Notes: generated by a model not told the origin, from the sequence alone. Shown: positions 19,201-26,994, counted from the first letter of the stretch. The stretch: 64,000 nt of DNA from Modestobacter sp. VKM Ac-2977 (GCF_026968045.1 NZ_JAPVBQ010000002.1:856933-920932), one strand, 5' to 3'. Made by a program: numbers and translations.

Positions 19201-21887
19201 AGGGAGCGGCCCGCGAACTGACCCTGCGCTGCTCGGAGGTGGCGGGGCTCGCGGTGCCGTGGAACTGGAACCCACTCACCGACCCGCAGCTGGTCGAGCG
19301 GCAGGTCGCCGCGTTGCGCCGGCTCGGCTCCGCGCTGGACGGCGACCCGGCCTTCACTCCCCCGCTGCGGCGCTTCCTGGACACCGCGCCGGCACCGGAC
19401 CCGGCCCGGGCGGTGGCGGTCCGGAAGCTGCGGGCCGCGCTGACCGCCCTGCCGGTGGCCTGTCTGGGCTCGCTGGACCAGCTCGTCGCGTGGGCCGGGG
19501 ACACCGGCCTGGTGCGGCTGTGGGACACGACGCAGGACGAGCGGGCCGTCGAGCAGTTCGGCGTCCCCTCGCTCGGGCACTGGCTGGACCTCCTGCGGCA
19601 CCTGCACCTGCTGGAGGCCGCCGGGCTGGCCGAGGCGCGCGCCGCACTGCTGTCCGGAGCGGTGCCGGCCGACGACGCCGTCGCCGCCTTCGACCGCGGG
19701 GTGGCCGAGGCGTCGTTCGCCGAGCGCTCGGCGGCCGGTGGGCTCGGCGCCGCCGACGCGCGGGCCGCGGAGCAGGCGGTCCACCGGGCGCTCGCGGCGT
19801 CGGCGGCGGCCCGGACCCAGGCGGCCGCGTCCCTCGCCGGGGGCGACCGGACCCGGGCGGTGCTGGCCACCCCGGACGCCGTCGCCCGTTTCCTCCCCCC
19901 GACCGCCGGCTCGTTCGACCTGGTGGTGATCGAGGACGCGTCGTCGCTGCGGGTGCCCGACGCGCTCGGTGCACTGGGCCGGGCGAGCGCGGCGGTGGTG
20001 GTCGGCGACCGCCAGCAGCTGCCGCCGCGTGCTGCGGTCGACGAGGTCCCCGACGAGGGGCTGCTCGCCGCCTGCCTGCGCGCCGGGGTGCCGCGCCGGG
20101 AGCTGACCTGGCACCACCGCAGCGCCGACGAGTCGCTGGTCGCGTTCACCAACGCCGTGGCCCACGGCTCCCGGCTGAGAACGGTGCCCGGCCCGCCGGC
20201 CGGGCCGGCGATCTCGCTGGTGCAGGTGGACGGCGTCTTCCTGCGGGCGGGCGAGCAGCGGGGCACCAACCCGGCCGAGGCGGAGGCGGTGGTCGCCGAG
20301 CTGCGGCAGCGGTTCGCGGCGGCGGCGGAGTCGGTGCCCTCGGTCGCCGTGGTGACGCTGCACGCGCCGCAGCGCCGGCTGATCGAGGGCCTGCTGCGGG
20401 TGGGCCGGGACCGGGCGGCCGAGGCGCTGGACCGGGGCGAGCTGCGGGTGCGGGAGGTGGAGGCCGCGCAGGGCGAGGAGGCCGACGTCGTCCTGCTGTC
20501 GCTGGGGTGCGCGGCCGACGAGCGCGGCTGCCTGCCGCTGGACCTCGGGCCGCTGAACCGGGCCGGCGGTGAGCGACGGCTGACCGTGGCGGTGAGCCGG
20601 GCCCGCCGACAGGTGGTGGTGTTCGCGTCGTTCCCGCTGTCGCTGCTGCGGCCGGTGACGACGACCCAACCGGGGGTGCGTCGGCTGCGGACCTACCTGG
20701 AGCAGGCGGTGCACGGCACGGACACTGTCCCGCGGCGCGCCGGGGCGGTGCCGGACCCGCACCGGGAGGAGGTCGCCGCGGCGCTGCGGGGTCGCGGGCT
20801 CGTGGTGCGCACCGACGTCGGCATCTCCCCGTTCCGGGTCGACCTGACCGTCGCCCGGGCGGAGACGCCGGCGCGACCGGTGCTGGCGGTGCTGCTGGAC
20901 AGCCCGGCGTGGGCGGAGCGGGCGCCGGTGGACCGCGAGCTGGCGTACCTGGAGCTGGCGGAGCTGCGCGGCTGGCCGGCGGTGGAGCGGGTGTGGCTGC
21001 CGGAGTGGCTGGCCGAGGAGGAGACGGTGCTCGACCGGCTGGTCACGGCCGTGGAGGGTGCTGCTCCGGTGGCGCCGCTGCTGCCACCGCTGCCGGCCCC
21101 GGTCGCCGAGATCCCCGAGCCGGAGGAGGAGATCGACCCGTTCGACCCGGACGCTCCGGACGTGGAGGACGAGGTGTCGACGGCGGAGCCGGTGCGCTGC
21201 GCGGCGCACCCGGTGGTGACGCCGGCGCTGCTGGCGGGTGAGGTGCCGTTCCGGGCGTGGACGCCGAAGCCGGTGGGCGAGCCGCAGATGCTGCGGCAGC
21301 TGGCGAACCCGGAGGCGGCCCGGTTGGTCCGGCGGGTGCTGGCGGCGGGGATCCGGGCGGAGGGGCCGATCCACCGCGAGCGGCTGGCCCGGTTGACGGC
21401 GTCGGCGTTCGGGGTGCCGCGGGTGAACGCGGCGCGGGTGGAGTCGATCCTGGCGCTGCTGCCGGAGCCGGGTGCGGAGTTCCTGTGGCCGGCGACGTCG
21501 GACCGGACGCCGCTGGACCCGGCGGGGTGGACGACGTTCCGGCGCCAGGCGGCGAGCACCGACCGGGCGCTGGAGCACGTGCCGCCGCAGGAGATCGGCA
21601 ACGCGATGGTGGCGCTGTGCCGGTCGGTGGCCGGGATGACCCGCGACGACCTGTTCCAGCAGACGCTGGCGGTGTTCGGGCACCGCCGCCGGCACCCGGT
21701 GCTGATGCCGCCGCTGGAGCTGGCGCTGGCCCAGGCGGTGCGCGCCGGCCGGATCACCCGGCAGAGCGCGGGTCAATGGCTGACCGCGGTGGCGGACGGC
21801 GATGCGGACCTGCACGCGGTCCCCACCCCGCCCGTCCCGTCGAGCACGGTGGTGCAGGAACACCTGGACCAGCCCGCCGCCGGGTGA
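16215..21887 (+). CDS. Giant DUF4011-type helicase/nuclease-like protein, motif-degenerate paralogue
   Basis: 1890 residues, alignable end to end with the 1933-residue protein at 53728-59529. Order: N-terminal beta-rich and transglutaminase-like part (to about 280), degenerate DUF4011 zone (about 385-560), SF1 helicase (about 660-1500), Vsr/MTES-like nuclease-type zone (about 1515-1605), DUF3320 C-terminus. Walker A is intact (GAPGTGKS, 679-686). Several other sites differ from the paralogue: the transglutaminase Cys is Ser (GTSLD, Ser244); the DUF4011 RNRLINY block is missing; motif II reads IEDAS (1239-1243) instead of FDEAS; WHYRS is WHHRS. ATG at 16215 has GGAGGT 11 bases upstream. Intact-family members (Hhe type) are reported single-gene antiphage systems. 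This copy may be catalytically changed, regulatory, or specialised. The frame is open throughout and still under coding constraint, so it is not an obvious pseudogene. Confidence 0.82.
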   Translation: MGVSPCPQHTAAADLRLSVALDCVPVVGEALARAGVSVVAGLTLTGAGEPVHGARVVVTIATPDGPLGDPVELTVDVEPGRTTVFTDLDLRLDPAVLAAVAEPGTATVEARVERDGQLLGCTRTAVRVLAAGQWLAAPTPLALELLAAHVQPGSPAVAGLVGAAADLLRQRTGDPTVGGHPTGSARIDGTARIDGTRIDETAAAIVEAMRRRAIRPRPAVASWADVPQRVRTPDQVLDDRAGTSLDTVLTLAAALEHAGIRPLLWIAADGATCPGHAFLGYWRVERCAESAATTEVSGLAELVEQGAIALVETTMLGIAAEPATFGDLHRTAAAAWLAGDLHRVLGVTDVHRARLDGVDPLPLPGLPDRSPTGSPTRAGARPAGTAAALLDLDRADGGVVPLTVPPGRLTVLAERLAADAALTLVPTDQLGAAARRRGIRSARDLPPHQLGELLVEHGGLYAELGSVDYARRLAVLADRAAALVEETGTGDLYLALGSVTWELDGQPVRSPLVLAPVLLSRVASTGAYRLTADPAGAIGPNGHLLAELRRRTGVAVPALDGGGDGDLDLAVALPALRQELAQRGLPHRVEPTADLAVLPAASARIRQDVDQLGAAALRNPLVPVLLRPGQPFVDPVPAPGSALATDLAELAATLPLPADTDQLQAITDATTGRTFVLEGAPGTGKSQTIANLVAAAAAGGQRVLVLAAQQSALDAVSRRLDGVGLGGLVTGLRRPAAVPSDAGDLPAVAPLPDELRTARRELADYAERLHALNSAGLSLYAARAGVLSAVPGTPALPLAATFVATASARTTAKVHQLLTTLPEVAARTRPRPRHPWGFLDSADADPVAVHAAVLAVDTALRALPPAGPLARVIAAARTPEDLDAVATVLAGPDVPLAAVDAVRTPEWAEDVAVLLAEISAFVTAAHPGLDVALPEALDLPLAGIAEDAEQAAVSGRFGRAKRLAAVLTELTPSLRPDAHVEPTDVPVLTAELLQVQGAARELTLRCSEVAGLAVPWNWNPLTDPQLVERQVAALRRLGSALDGDPAFTPPLRRFLDTAPAPDPARAVAVRKLRAALTALPVACLGSLDQLVAWAGDTGLVRLWDTTQDERAVEQFGVPSLGHWLDLLRHLHLLEAAGLAEARAALLSGAVPADDAVAAFDRGVAEASFAERSAAGGLGAADARAAEQAVHRALAASAAARTQAAASLAGGDRTRAVLATPDAVARFLPPTAGSFDLVVIEDASSLRVPDALGALGRASAAVVVGDRQQLPPRAAVDEVPDEGLLAACLRAGVPRRELTWHHRSADESLVAFTNAVAHGSRLRTVPGPPAGPAISLVQVDGVFLRAGEQRGTNPAEAEAVVAELRQRFAAAAESVPSVAVVTLHAPQRRLIEGLLRVGRDRAAEALDRGELRVREVEAAQGEEADVVLLSLGCAADERGCLPLDLGPLNRAGGERRLTVAVSRARRQVVVFASFPLSLLRPVTTTQPGVRRLRTYLEQAVHGTDTVPRRAGAVPDPHREEVAAALRGRGLVVRTDVGISPFRVDLTVARAETPARPVLAVLLDSPAWAERAPVDRELAYLELAELRGWPAVERVWLPEWLAEEETVLDRLVTAVEGAAPVAPLLPPLPAPVAEIPEPEEEIDPFDPDAPDVEDEVSTAEPVRCAAHPVVTPALLAGEVPFRAWTPKPVGEPQMLRQLANPEAARLVRRVLAAGIRAEGPIHRERLARLTASAFGVPRVNAARVESILALLPEPGAEFLWPATSDRTPLDPAGWTTFRRQAASTDRALEHVPPQEIGNAMVALCRSVAGMTRDDLFQQTLAVFGHRRRHPVLMPPLELALAQAVRAGRITRQSAGQWLTAVADGDADLHAVPTPPVPSSTVVQEHLDQPAAG

Positions 21888-21977
21888 TCAGGCCGGGCGC
21901 CGACGACGGCTGCGCAACTGTTCCCGGCCGCCTCCGCTGTCGGCGGGACATCCGCCCGGACCTGCACAGCCTGCGGA

Positions 21978-22002
21978 CCCCGCCGTCCTGCTGACGGCGG
22001 GG
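21978..22002. terminator. Hairpin between convergent helicase-like and DUF222-HNH genes
   Basis: CCCCGCCGTC at 21978-21987 pairs perfectly with 21993-22002 (5-base loop) in the 133-base gap between convergent stops at 21887 and 22021. It can serve both strands. Confidence 0.7.
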
Positions 22003-22020
22003 CACGCGACTCCTGCAGCG

Positions 22021-23220
22021 CTACCGCAACGGTCCGATGAGGATCTCGGTGCCGTCGGGGCGGTAGGTGCGCCATCGTCCGCCGGGATCTCGCTGGACCC
22101 GGAAGCCGTGGTGGACCTTGGTGTGGTGCCGTTCGCACAGCAGAGCTGAGTTCTGCAGCGACGTCTCCCCGCCGTGCAGCCAGTGGATGAGGTGGTGGAC
22201 ATCGCACCACCAACTCGGGGCGCCGCAGCCGGCGAACACGCAGGACTTGTCCCGCCGTTCCACGGCCTTACGCAGGCCGGGGGTGACCACCCGGTGGTCC
22301 CGGCCCAGGTCCAGCGGCACCCCGTCGGGGCCCATGACGATCCGGGAGACGCTGCCGTCACAGGCCAGGTAGCGAGCCCGCGCCGCGGAGATCGTCGCCC
22401 CGAACCCGGTGCTCGCCGCCCCAGCACCGGTCGCGGGGTCGACCAGGTCGTCCAGGTCGATGCCCACCACCACGTGCGGCTTCACCGTCCGCAGGATCGG
22501 CAGGTTGCCCGACGCCAGCTGGTTGTCACACAACTGCACCAGCGCGTCGGCGTTCTGCTGCGCCCGGGTCCGCACATCGCCCTTCGGGCGGTCGGCCTGC
22601 ACGATCGACTCGATCGCCGCCTGCACCTTCTCCCCACCCACGGCGTCGAGGTCGAACCGGCCGGTGATGCTGCCGTCGGAGTGCTTGGCGATGCTCAACC
22701 GGCGCCCCTCGGTGGGATCGGGCTCAGGACCGTCGGGGTCCAGCGCGTCCTCGAAGGCCTGCACCGCGGCGACCAGCGACTGGTGTGGTGACTCGGCCGC
22801 CACCAGCGCCCACACCTGATCAAACGCAGCCAGGTCGATGCCCTGCTCAGCCGCCCGGGCGACCTCGGACTCCCCCACCTTCTCGGCCACCACGTTCACC
22901 TGCGCCGCAGTGACCTGCCCGTCAGCGAAACCAGCCGCCAACGCAGGGAAGTGCTCCAACGCCCGACCCGACCGCAGGATCCGCGACGCCTCCACCGGCG
23001 ACAACCGCGCGTGCCCGATCAACCACGACCGCGTGCTCTTCAACCCGTCGTGCTCGGCGGCCTGCGTGGTGTCCGCGCGGCGCACGGTGCGGGTCAGCTC
23101 CGCGGCGATCCGGTTCTGAACGGCCACCAACTCCGCGACCCGGTCCAGCACGCCGCCGTCCGTCAACCCGTGCAGCTCCTCGGCCGCCAAGGCGTCCAGA
23201 GCCGACATCAACTCGCTCAC
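22021..23220 (-). CDS. DUF222 / 13E12-family protein with C-terminal HNH endonuclease motif
   Basis: 399 residues. The N-terminal helical DUF222 domain begins SELMSALDALAAEELHGL. The C-terminal HNH block reads CVFAGCGAPSWWCDVHHL, IHWLHGGETSLQNSALLC and ERHHTKVHH, giving the metal-binding Cys/His set. GTG at 23220 is chosen because GGGAGGGG lies four bases upstream and an upstream in-frame start would place codons over the promoter and LexA box. The family is multicopy in actinobacteria; the mycobacterial members are known to be DNA-damage inducible. Promoter and SOS-box arrangement here (23238-23283) agrees. The biological role of 13E12 proteins is unresolved; homing or damage-linked nuclease functions have been suggested. 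Confidence 0.9.
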   Translation of the reverse strand: MSELMSALDALAAEELHGLTDGGVLDRVAELVAVQNRIAAELTRTVRRADTTQAAEHDGLKSTRSWLIGHARLSPVEASRILRSGRALEHFPALAAGFADGQVTAAQVNVVAEKVGESEVARAAEQGIDLAAFDQVWALVAAESPHQSLVAAVQAFEDALDPDGPEPDPTEGRRLSIAKHSDGSITGRFDLDAVGGEKVQAAIESIVQADRPKGDVRTRAQQNADALVQLCDNQLASGNLPILRTVKPHVVVGIDLDDLVDPATGAGAASTGFGATISAARARYLACDGSVSRIVMGPDGVPLDLGRDHRVVTPGLRKAVERRDKSCVFAGCGAPSWWCDVHHLIHWLHGGETSLQNSALLCERHHTKVHHGFRVQRDPGGRWRTYRPDGTEILIGPLR

Positions 23221-23237
23221 GGACCCCTCCCGCAGCA

Positions 23238-23255
23238 TTCGAACGTGTGTACGAA
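23238..23255 (-). promoter_or_regulatory. LexA (SOS) box upstream of the DUF222-HNH gene
   Basis: TTCGAAC GTGT GTACGAA matches the actinobacterial SOS consensus TCGAAC-N4-GTTCGA with one mismatch (GTACGA). It overlaps the last base of the -10 hexamer at 23255-23260 and covers the expected transcription start, an ideal place for repression. Confidence 0.75.
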
Positions 23256-23283
23256 TACTACCGCCGACGGGAACCCTGAACAA
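23255..23283 (-). promoter_or_regulatory. Sigma-70-type promoter of the DUF222-HNH gene
   Basis: On the minus strand TTGTTC (23283-23278) and TAGTAT (23260-23255) are separated by exactly 17 bases. The transcription start would fall inside the LexA box, about 15-25 bases before the ribosome site. Confidence 0.65.
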
Positions 23284-23653
23284 GATGAATCAGCAGCTCA
23301 GGCGCTTGTCCACAGATGCTGACCACCCCTTGACGCCGCCGATCGAGGCGCGTCGACGATCCGCCGGGACACCAGCGCGGCAGACGTGATCAGTGACCAG
23401 CGTCGTCCCGGGGAGCTGGTCGACGGGAGGGCCGACTGACGGACGCCCCCTGCAGCGGGCCGTGTCGCCTCGAACACGAAACGTGCCCACCCGCCGTCCG
23501 ACCAGAAATCGGTTTCTCGGCGGGAACGGCCGGCGAGAGCCGACCTCGCCGGCGACCCGCTCCGGCGTCGCGCGACGTCAGCTCGGCGAGTCGTCCGCGC
23601 CGCCCGGGCGTGTTGCAGCCCCACGGGGTGTCGGAACCGCAACGGGCGGCACT
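23284..23653. other. Gene-free stretch between the SOS promoter and the cell-wall hydrolase promoter
   Basis: About 370 bases between divergent promoters. Short open frames here have scattered arginine-rich composition, no ribosome sites and no recognisable domain. No repeat or RNA structure was identified; the c-di-AMP riboswitch begins further downstream. Confidence 0.4.
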
Positions 23654-23682
23654 TTGTGACAAATCCGTGACAGCCCTACCGT
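23654..23682 (+). promoter_or_regulatory. Candidate promoter for the riboswitch-NlpC/P60 transcript
   Basis: TTGTGA (23654-23659) and TACCGT (23677-23682) are 17 bases apart, about 50 bases before the riboswitch aptamer. The -10 fits TANNNT, common in GC-rich actinobacteria. Confidence 0.5.
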
Positions 23683-23733
23683 CATCCGCGCCTGCCGGCC
23701 CCTGAGTCGCCACACACGGTGACACCGGCGAGC

Positions 23734-23882
23734 ACCGCCGAACCGGGCAACCGCCGCAACATCGCCGCGGACGCCCGGACCGGGGACCCATCGCAGTTCT
23801 GGGGTGAAGCGCGACGGCACGCGAGTGCCGGAGCGCCGGGCGAGTTCCCCGCCCGAACCCGTCAGCTAACTCGGTAGGCGGT
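23734..23882 (+). ncRNA. c-di-AMP riboswitch (ydaO-yuaA class)
   Basis: About 149 bases carry the hallmarks of the ydaO-yuaA class: GCCGAACCGGGCAACC at the 5' end, GGACGCCCGGACCGGGGACC, TTCTGGGGTGAAGC, and the 3' block CCCGAACCCGTCAGCTAACT followed by CGGTAGGCG. Closing helix P1 can form between ACCGCC (23734-23739) and GGCGGT (23877-23882). It lies in the leader of an NlpC/P60 hydrolase, the classic actinobacterial target of this riboswitch. The RNA binds cyclic di-AMP and usually lowers expression when ligand is high. The ribosome site AAGGAG follows within 20 bases, so control could act on translation or by early termination; no separate terminator hairpin is obvious. Confidence 0.9.
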
Positions 23883-23910
23883 CGAGGAGAACAAGGAGAA
23901 CCCGTCGTCC

Positions 23911-24447
23911 ATGACGACCACTCGCACGTCCCCTGCCCGTCGCCCCTCCCGTTCCGGTCGCCGGGCACTGATCGCGCTGTTCGCCAGCGCGGGCGTCGCC
24001 CTCACCCCGATGGCCGCCCAGGCCTCGGTCGGCGGCGGTGGAGCGGCCGCCCCAGCACCCGTCGCGGCACCGGTGGCCCCGGTCGCGGCCCCCAACGCAG
24101 CTGCCCAGATCATCGTCGACACTGCGCTCGCCCAGCAGGGCAAGCCCTACGTCTGGGCCGGGGCCGGCCCGAACGTCTACGACTGCTCCGGGCTGACGCA
24201 GTACTCCTACGCGGCCGCCGGCATCACGCTGCCGCACTCCTCCCGCATGCAGTCGACGATGGGCGTGCCCGTGGCCCGCGCCGACCTGCAGCCCGGTGAC
24301 CTGGTCTTCTTCTACGACCCGGTCGGCCACGTCGGCATCTACATCGGCAACGGCCTGATGGTGCACGCGCCCACCGCCGGGGACGTCGTCCGCACCATCA
24401 ACGTCGACGCCATGTGGGGCTACAACTCCGCGCGTCGTCTGGTCTGA
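23911..24447 (+). CDS. Secreted NlpC/P60 peptidoglycan endopeptidase
   Basis: 178 residues. An Arg-rich start and hydrophobic helix end at QAS (about residue 38), a Sec signal peptide. An Ala/Pro/Val-rich linker leads to an NlpC/P60 domain (about 65-178) with Cys in YDCSGLTQYSYAAAG, His in DPVGHVGIYIG and the third polar residue in MVHAPTAGD. It should cleave the D-gamma-glutamyl-diaminopimelate bond in wall peptides. AAGGAG lies 10 bases before the ATG. It sits alone behind a c-di-AMP riboswitch, tying wall turnover to osmotic or turgor signalling through that nucleotide. The lack of a separate wall-binding domain makes it a minimal RipB/RipD-like type. Confidence 0.92.
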   Translation: MTTTRTSPARRPSRSGRRALIALFASAGVALTPMAAQASVGGGGAAAPAPVAAPVAPVAAPNAAAQIIVDTALAQQGKPYVWAGAGPNVYDCSGLTQYSYAAAGITLPHSSRMQSTMGVPVARADLQPGDLVFFYDPVGHVGIYIGNGLMVHAPTAGDVVRTINVDAMWGYNSARRLV

Positions 24448-24665
24448 CACCGCCCGGGGTGTTGCGACCCCGTGACGATCGGCGCTGCCTCTTGCCCGGT
24501 TCCGCCCCGCCCACGAGGTTGGGACGTGCGAGGTAGCGAGTCCCGGCCCCGTACGGCCCGGTCGTCCGCAGGGGCGGCCGACGAACTGCCGGAGGGTGTG
24601 GCGCAGTGCCGCGCCACACCCTCCCGCAGCTGGTCAGGGCACCAGACACGAGAGGAACCTCACCG

Positions 24666-24950
24666 ATGCTCACGTTGACCCCCCATGCAGCAACCGCGAT
24701 CCGCGGGATCCTCGACCAGTCCGAGATCCCCGAGCAGGGCGGCCTGCGCATCGCCAACGACCCGACCGGCCAGTCGCTGGCGCTGAGCCTGGCAGCCGTG
24801 CCGGCCGAGGACGACCAGGTGCTGGACCAGTCCGGCGCCCGGGTGTTCCTGGACGAGAAGGCCGCGACGGTCCTCGACGACAAGGTCCTGGACGCGCAGG
24901 CCGACCCGACCGGCGGGGTCCAGTTCGGGATCGCCGAGTCCGGCGCCTGA
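24666..24950 (+). CDS. Small HesB/IscA-like protein lacking cysteines
   Basis: 94 residues. The start MLTLTPHAATAIRGILD and the pattern LRIANDPTG, ARVFLDEKAATVLDDKVLDA, VQFGIAESGA follow the HesB/IscA fold. The three cysteines that bind iron or a cluster in A-type carriers are absent, and the protein has no cysteine at all. It therefore probably does not carry an Fe-S cluster the usual way; such HesB-like proteins are common and unexplained in actinobacteria. ATG at 24666 is preceded by GAGAGGAAC; an upstream in-frame start lacks conservation. Monocistronic, followed by a strong hairpin. Confidence 0.75.
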   Translation: MLTLTPHAATAIRGILDQSEIPEQGGLRIANDPTGQSLALSLAAVPAEDDQVLDQSGARVFLDEKAATVLDDKVLDAQADPTGGVQFGIAESGA

Positions 24951-24966
24951 GCTCCCCAGCACCACC

Positions 24967-25006
24967 ACGTCCGCCCCGTTCCGGTCCGCCGGAGCGGGGC
25001 GGACGT
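24967..25006 (+). terminator. Hairpin terminator after the HesB-like gene
   Basis: ACGTCCGCCCCG at 24967-24978 pairs with its complement at 24995-25006, starting 17 bases after the stop codon. Confidence 0.75.
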
Positions 25007-25025
25007 CGTCCTGGGCCAGACGTAC

Positions 25026-25063
25026 GCGAGCGCCCCGCTCCCGAAGGAGAACGGGGCGTTCGC
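25026..25063. terminator. Second hairpin in the convergent gap
   Basis: GCGAGCGCCCCG (25026-25037) pairs with 25052-25063 with one G-T pair. Lies between convergent genes; could act on either strand. Confidence 0.55.
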
Positions 25064-25068
25064 CGGCA

Positions 25069-25102
25069 CGGAGGGACCGGGGGCGCGGCCCCGACCCCTC
25101 CG
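25069..25102 (-). terminator. Terminator after the 5'-nucleotidase gene
   Basis: CGGAGGG (25069-25075) and CCCTCCG (25096-25102) enclose a further GGGG/CCCC stem. It starts seven bases past the minus-strand stop at 25109. Confidence 0.6.
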
Positions 25103-25108
25103 CGCGGG

Positions 25109-26994
25109 TCAGTCGAGCAGCGGCTCGCCGTTGCGGACGAGCTGCCAGTTCTCCACGTAGAAGTCGGCCGGGTCGATCACGCCGCGCTCCTGGGCCCACT
25201 CGATGAGCAGCTGGCGGATCTCCAACTGCTCGTTGTAGACCACCGGCGCCGTGGAGACGTGCGGGAACCCGCCGCCGCCGGAGCGCCGGTAGTTGTTCAC
25301 CGCGACGACGAACCGCGCGTCGTCGGCCACCGGCTCACCGTCGATCTCCAGCCGGGTGACCCGCTCGCCGACCGGCCGGGACACGTCCAGGTCGTAGTCG
25401 ACGCCGGAGAGCACGTCGTAGTTGTAGTCCGGCGTCCCGTCCGCGTTGGTGATCGTCTCCGGGTCGACGGGCCCGGTGTCCGGCACCTGGGTGAAGTAGC
25501 TCGCCGACTCCTCCAGGTAGTCGCGCACCTGGGCGCCGGTCATCTGCACCGCCTCCAGGGTGTTGTCGAAGACGTAGAGCCCGGCGATGTCCCGGATGGT
25601 GACGTCGCCCTCCGGGAAGACCGCCTCCCGGCTGAACGGCGCAGCGATCGACAGCACCGGCAGGTCGGCCCACTCGGTGCCCCCGAGCGCAGCGTCGACG
25701 GTCTCGGTCTGCACCTGCTGGATGAAGTCGAGGATCGGGGTGTCGGAGTACCGGCTGGTCAGCGTGGTCAGCTCCTCGGTGGAGGTGGCCACGACCTGGT
25801 TGACGTAGTCGACCGTCGCCTGGTGCGCCTCGTCGGTGACGGCGAGGACATCGGGGTCCTCCGGGTAGTCCCTGGTGCGCAGCGCGGTGGCCGTGGCCTC
25901 GGTGACGTCCCACTGGCCGCGGGTCTTGGTCAGCTCGAAGTCGACCTGGCTGACCGTGGCGCCCCAGCGGTAGGGCTGGGTGAGCAGCACCTCCTCGCCG
26001 GTGACCTCGTTGACCACGACCTGGGACGGGGCGTCGCGGTGCGTGTGGCCGACGACCATCGCGTCGATGCCGGGCACCGTGCGGGCGATGACGTCGGAGG
26101 GGTTCTCCGTGCCGACGGCCGGGTCGTCGTAGGACGACGTCCCGCCGACCCGGCGTGCGCGAGGACGACGACGACGTCGGCCTGCTCGGCGACGACCGGC
26201 ACCCACTCCTCCGCCGTCTCGACCATGTCGCGGAACTCGAGCTGGCCCTCGACGTTGTTGCGGTCCCAGATCGCCGAGCCCGGCGTGGTGAGGCCGATGA
26301 TGCCGACGGTGACCGGCTTGGCGCCGCGCACCTCCATCCGCTCCAACGTGTACGGCGGCAGGTACGGCTCGCCGGTCTCCACGTCGATGACGTTGGCGCC
26401 GAGCACCGGGTGGTCGACGTCGTCGACGTAGCCGGCGAGGGTGTCCAGGCCGTAGTTGAACTCGTGGTTGCCGACGACCTGGGCGTCGTATCCGATGACG
26501 TCGTAGGCCGCCGCGATCGGGTGCTCGGCCTCCGGCGGCTTCTGGGCGGCGAGGTAGGTGAGCGGCGTGCCCTGCAGGAAGTCGCCGTTGTCGACGACGA
26601 AGACGCTGTCCGCCCCCTTCTCGGCGCGCACCGAGTCGACGACCGAGGAGACCCGGGCCAGGCCCGTCGCGTCACCGGCGCTGTCGGTGTACGGCGCGTC
26701 GCGGAAGTAGTCCCAGTCCTGCGCGCGGCCGTGGACGTCGGTGGTGGCCAGCATGGTGAGCTCGAGGCTCTGCCCCTTGCCGTGCCCGCCACCGTGCCCG
26801 CCACCGTGCCCGCCACCGTGCCCGCCACCGTGCCCCTTGCCATGGCCGTGACCGTGACCGGTCCCATGGCCATGGCCATGGCCATGGCCGTTGTCGTTGT
26901 CGTGACCACCCGGGCTCGCCGCCGCGGGGGTCACCGCCCCGACGCTCATCGCCAGCACCGCTGCCGCGACCGTCACCGTCGTCCGTCTGCGCAC
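25109..26994 (-). pseudogene. Secreted 5'-nucleotidase / 2',3'-cyclic phosphodiesterase, single-base frameshift
   Basis: Two overlapping frames together make one protein of about 628 residues. Part 1 (GTG 26994, GGGGGAG five bases upstream) has a signal peptide, a Gly/His-rich stretch, then the metallophosphatase motifs TTDVHGR, VVDNGDFLQGTPL, VVGNHEFNYGLD and VVVLAHAG. Part 2 resumes one frame over with VGGTSSYDDPAVG, VVGHTHRDAP and the 5'-nucleotidase C-terminal domain (SREAVFPEGDVTIRDIAGLY) to the stop at 25109. The break lies at 26149-26151, where a run of three G (minus strand) in the codons after LAHAG should be four. Both halves are otherwise fully conserved, so it is either a very recent mutation or a base-call error in a homopolymer. 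If intact, it would dephosphorylate extracellular nucleotides for phosphate and nucleoside scavenging. Confidence 0.85.
26780..26827 (-). repeat. Tandem 12-bp repeats coding a Gly/His-rich linker
   Basis: Four units of CCGTGCCCGCCA (plus-strand sense) encode GHGG repeats on the minus strand near the mature N-terminus of the 5'-nucleotidase. A separate run of four CATGGC units at 26865-26888 encodes GH dipeptides. The histidine-rich linker could bind divalent metal; both runs are slippage-prone. Confidence 0.8.

Noticed and set aside
16026-21863. A 1945-codon open frame on the minus strand across the first giant gene
   Set aside because: It is the antisense shadow of a GC-rich gene. Composition is Arg/Gly/Gln/His-rich without domains, while the plus-strand frame has helicase motifs and a paralogue.
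26780-26888. Short tandem repeats as a possible CRISPR array
   Set aside because: Units are 6-12 bases without spacers and code for Gly/His repeats in the 5'-nucleotidase.
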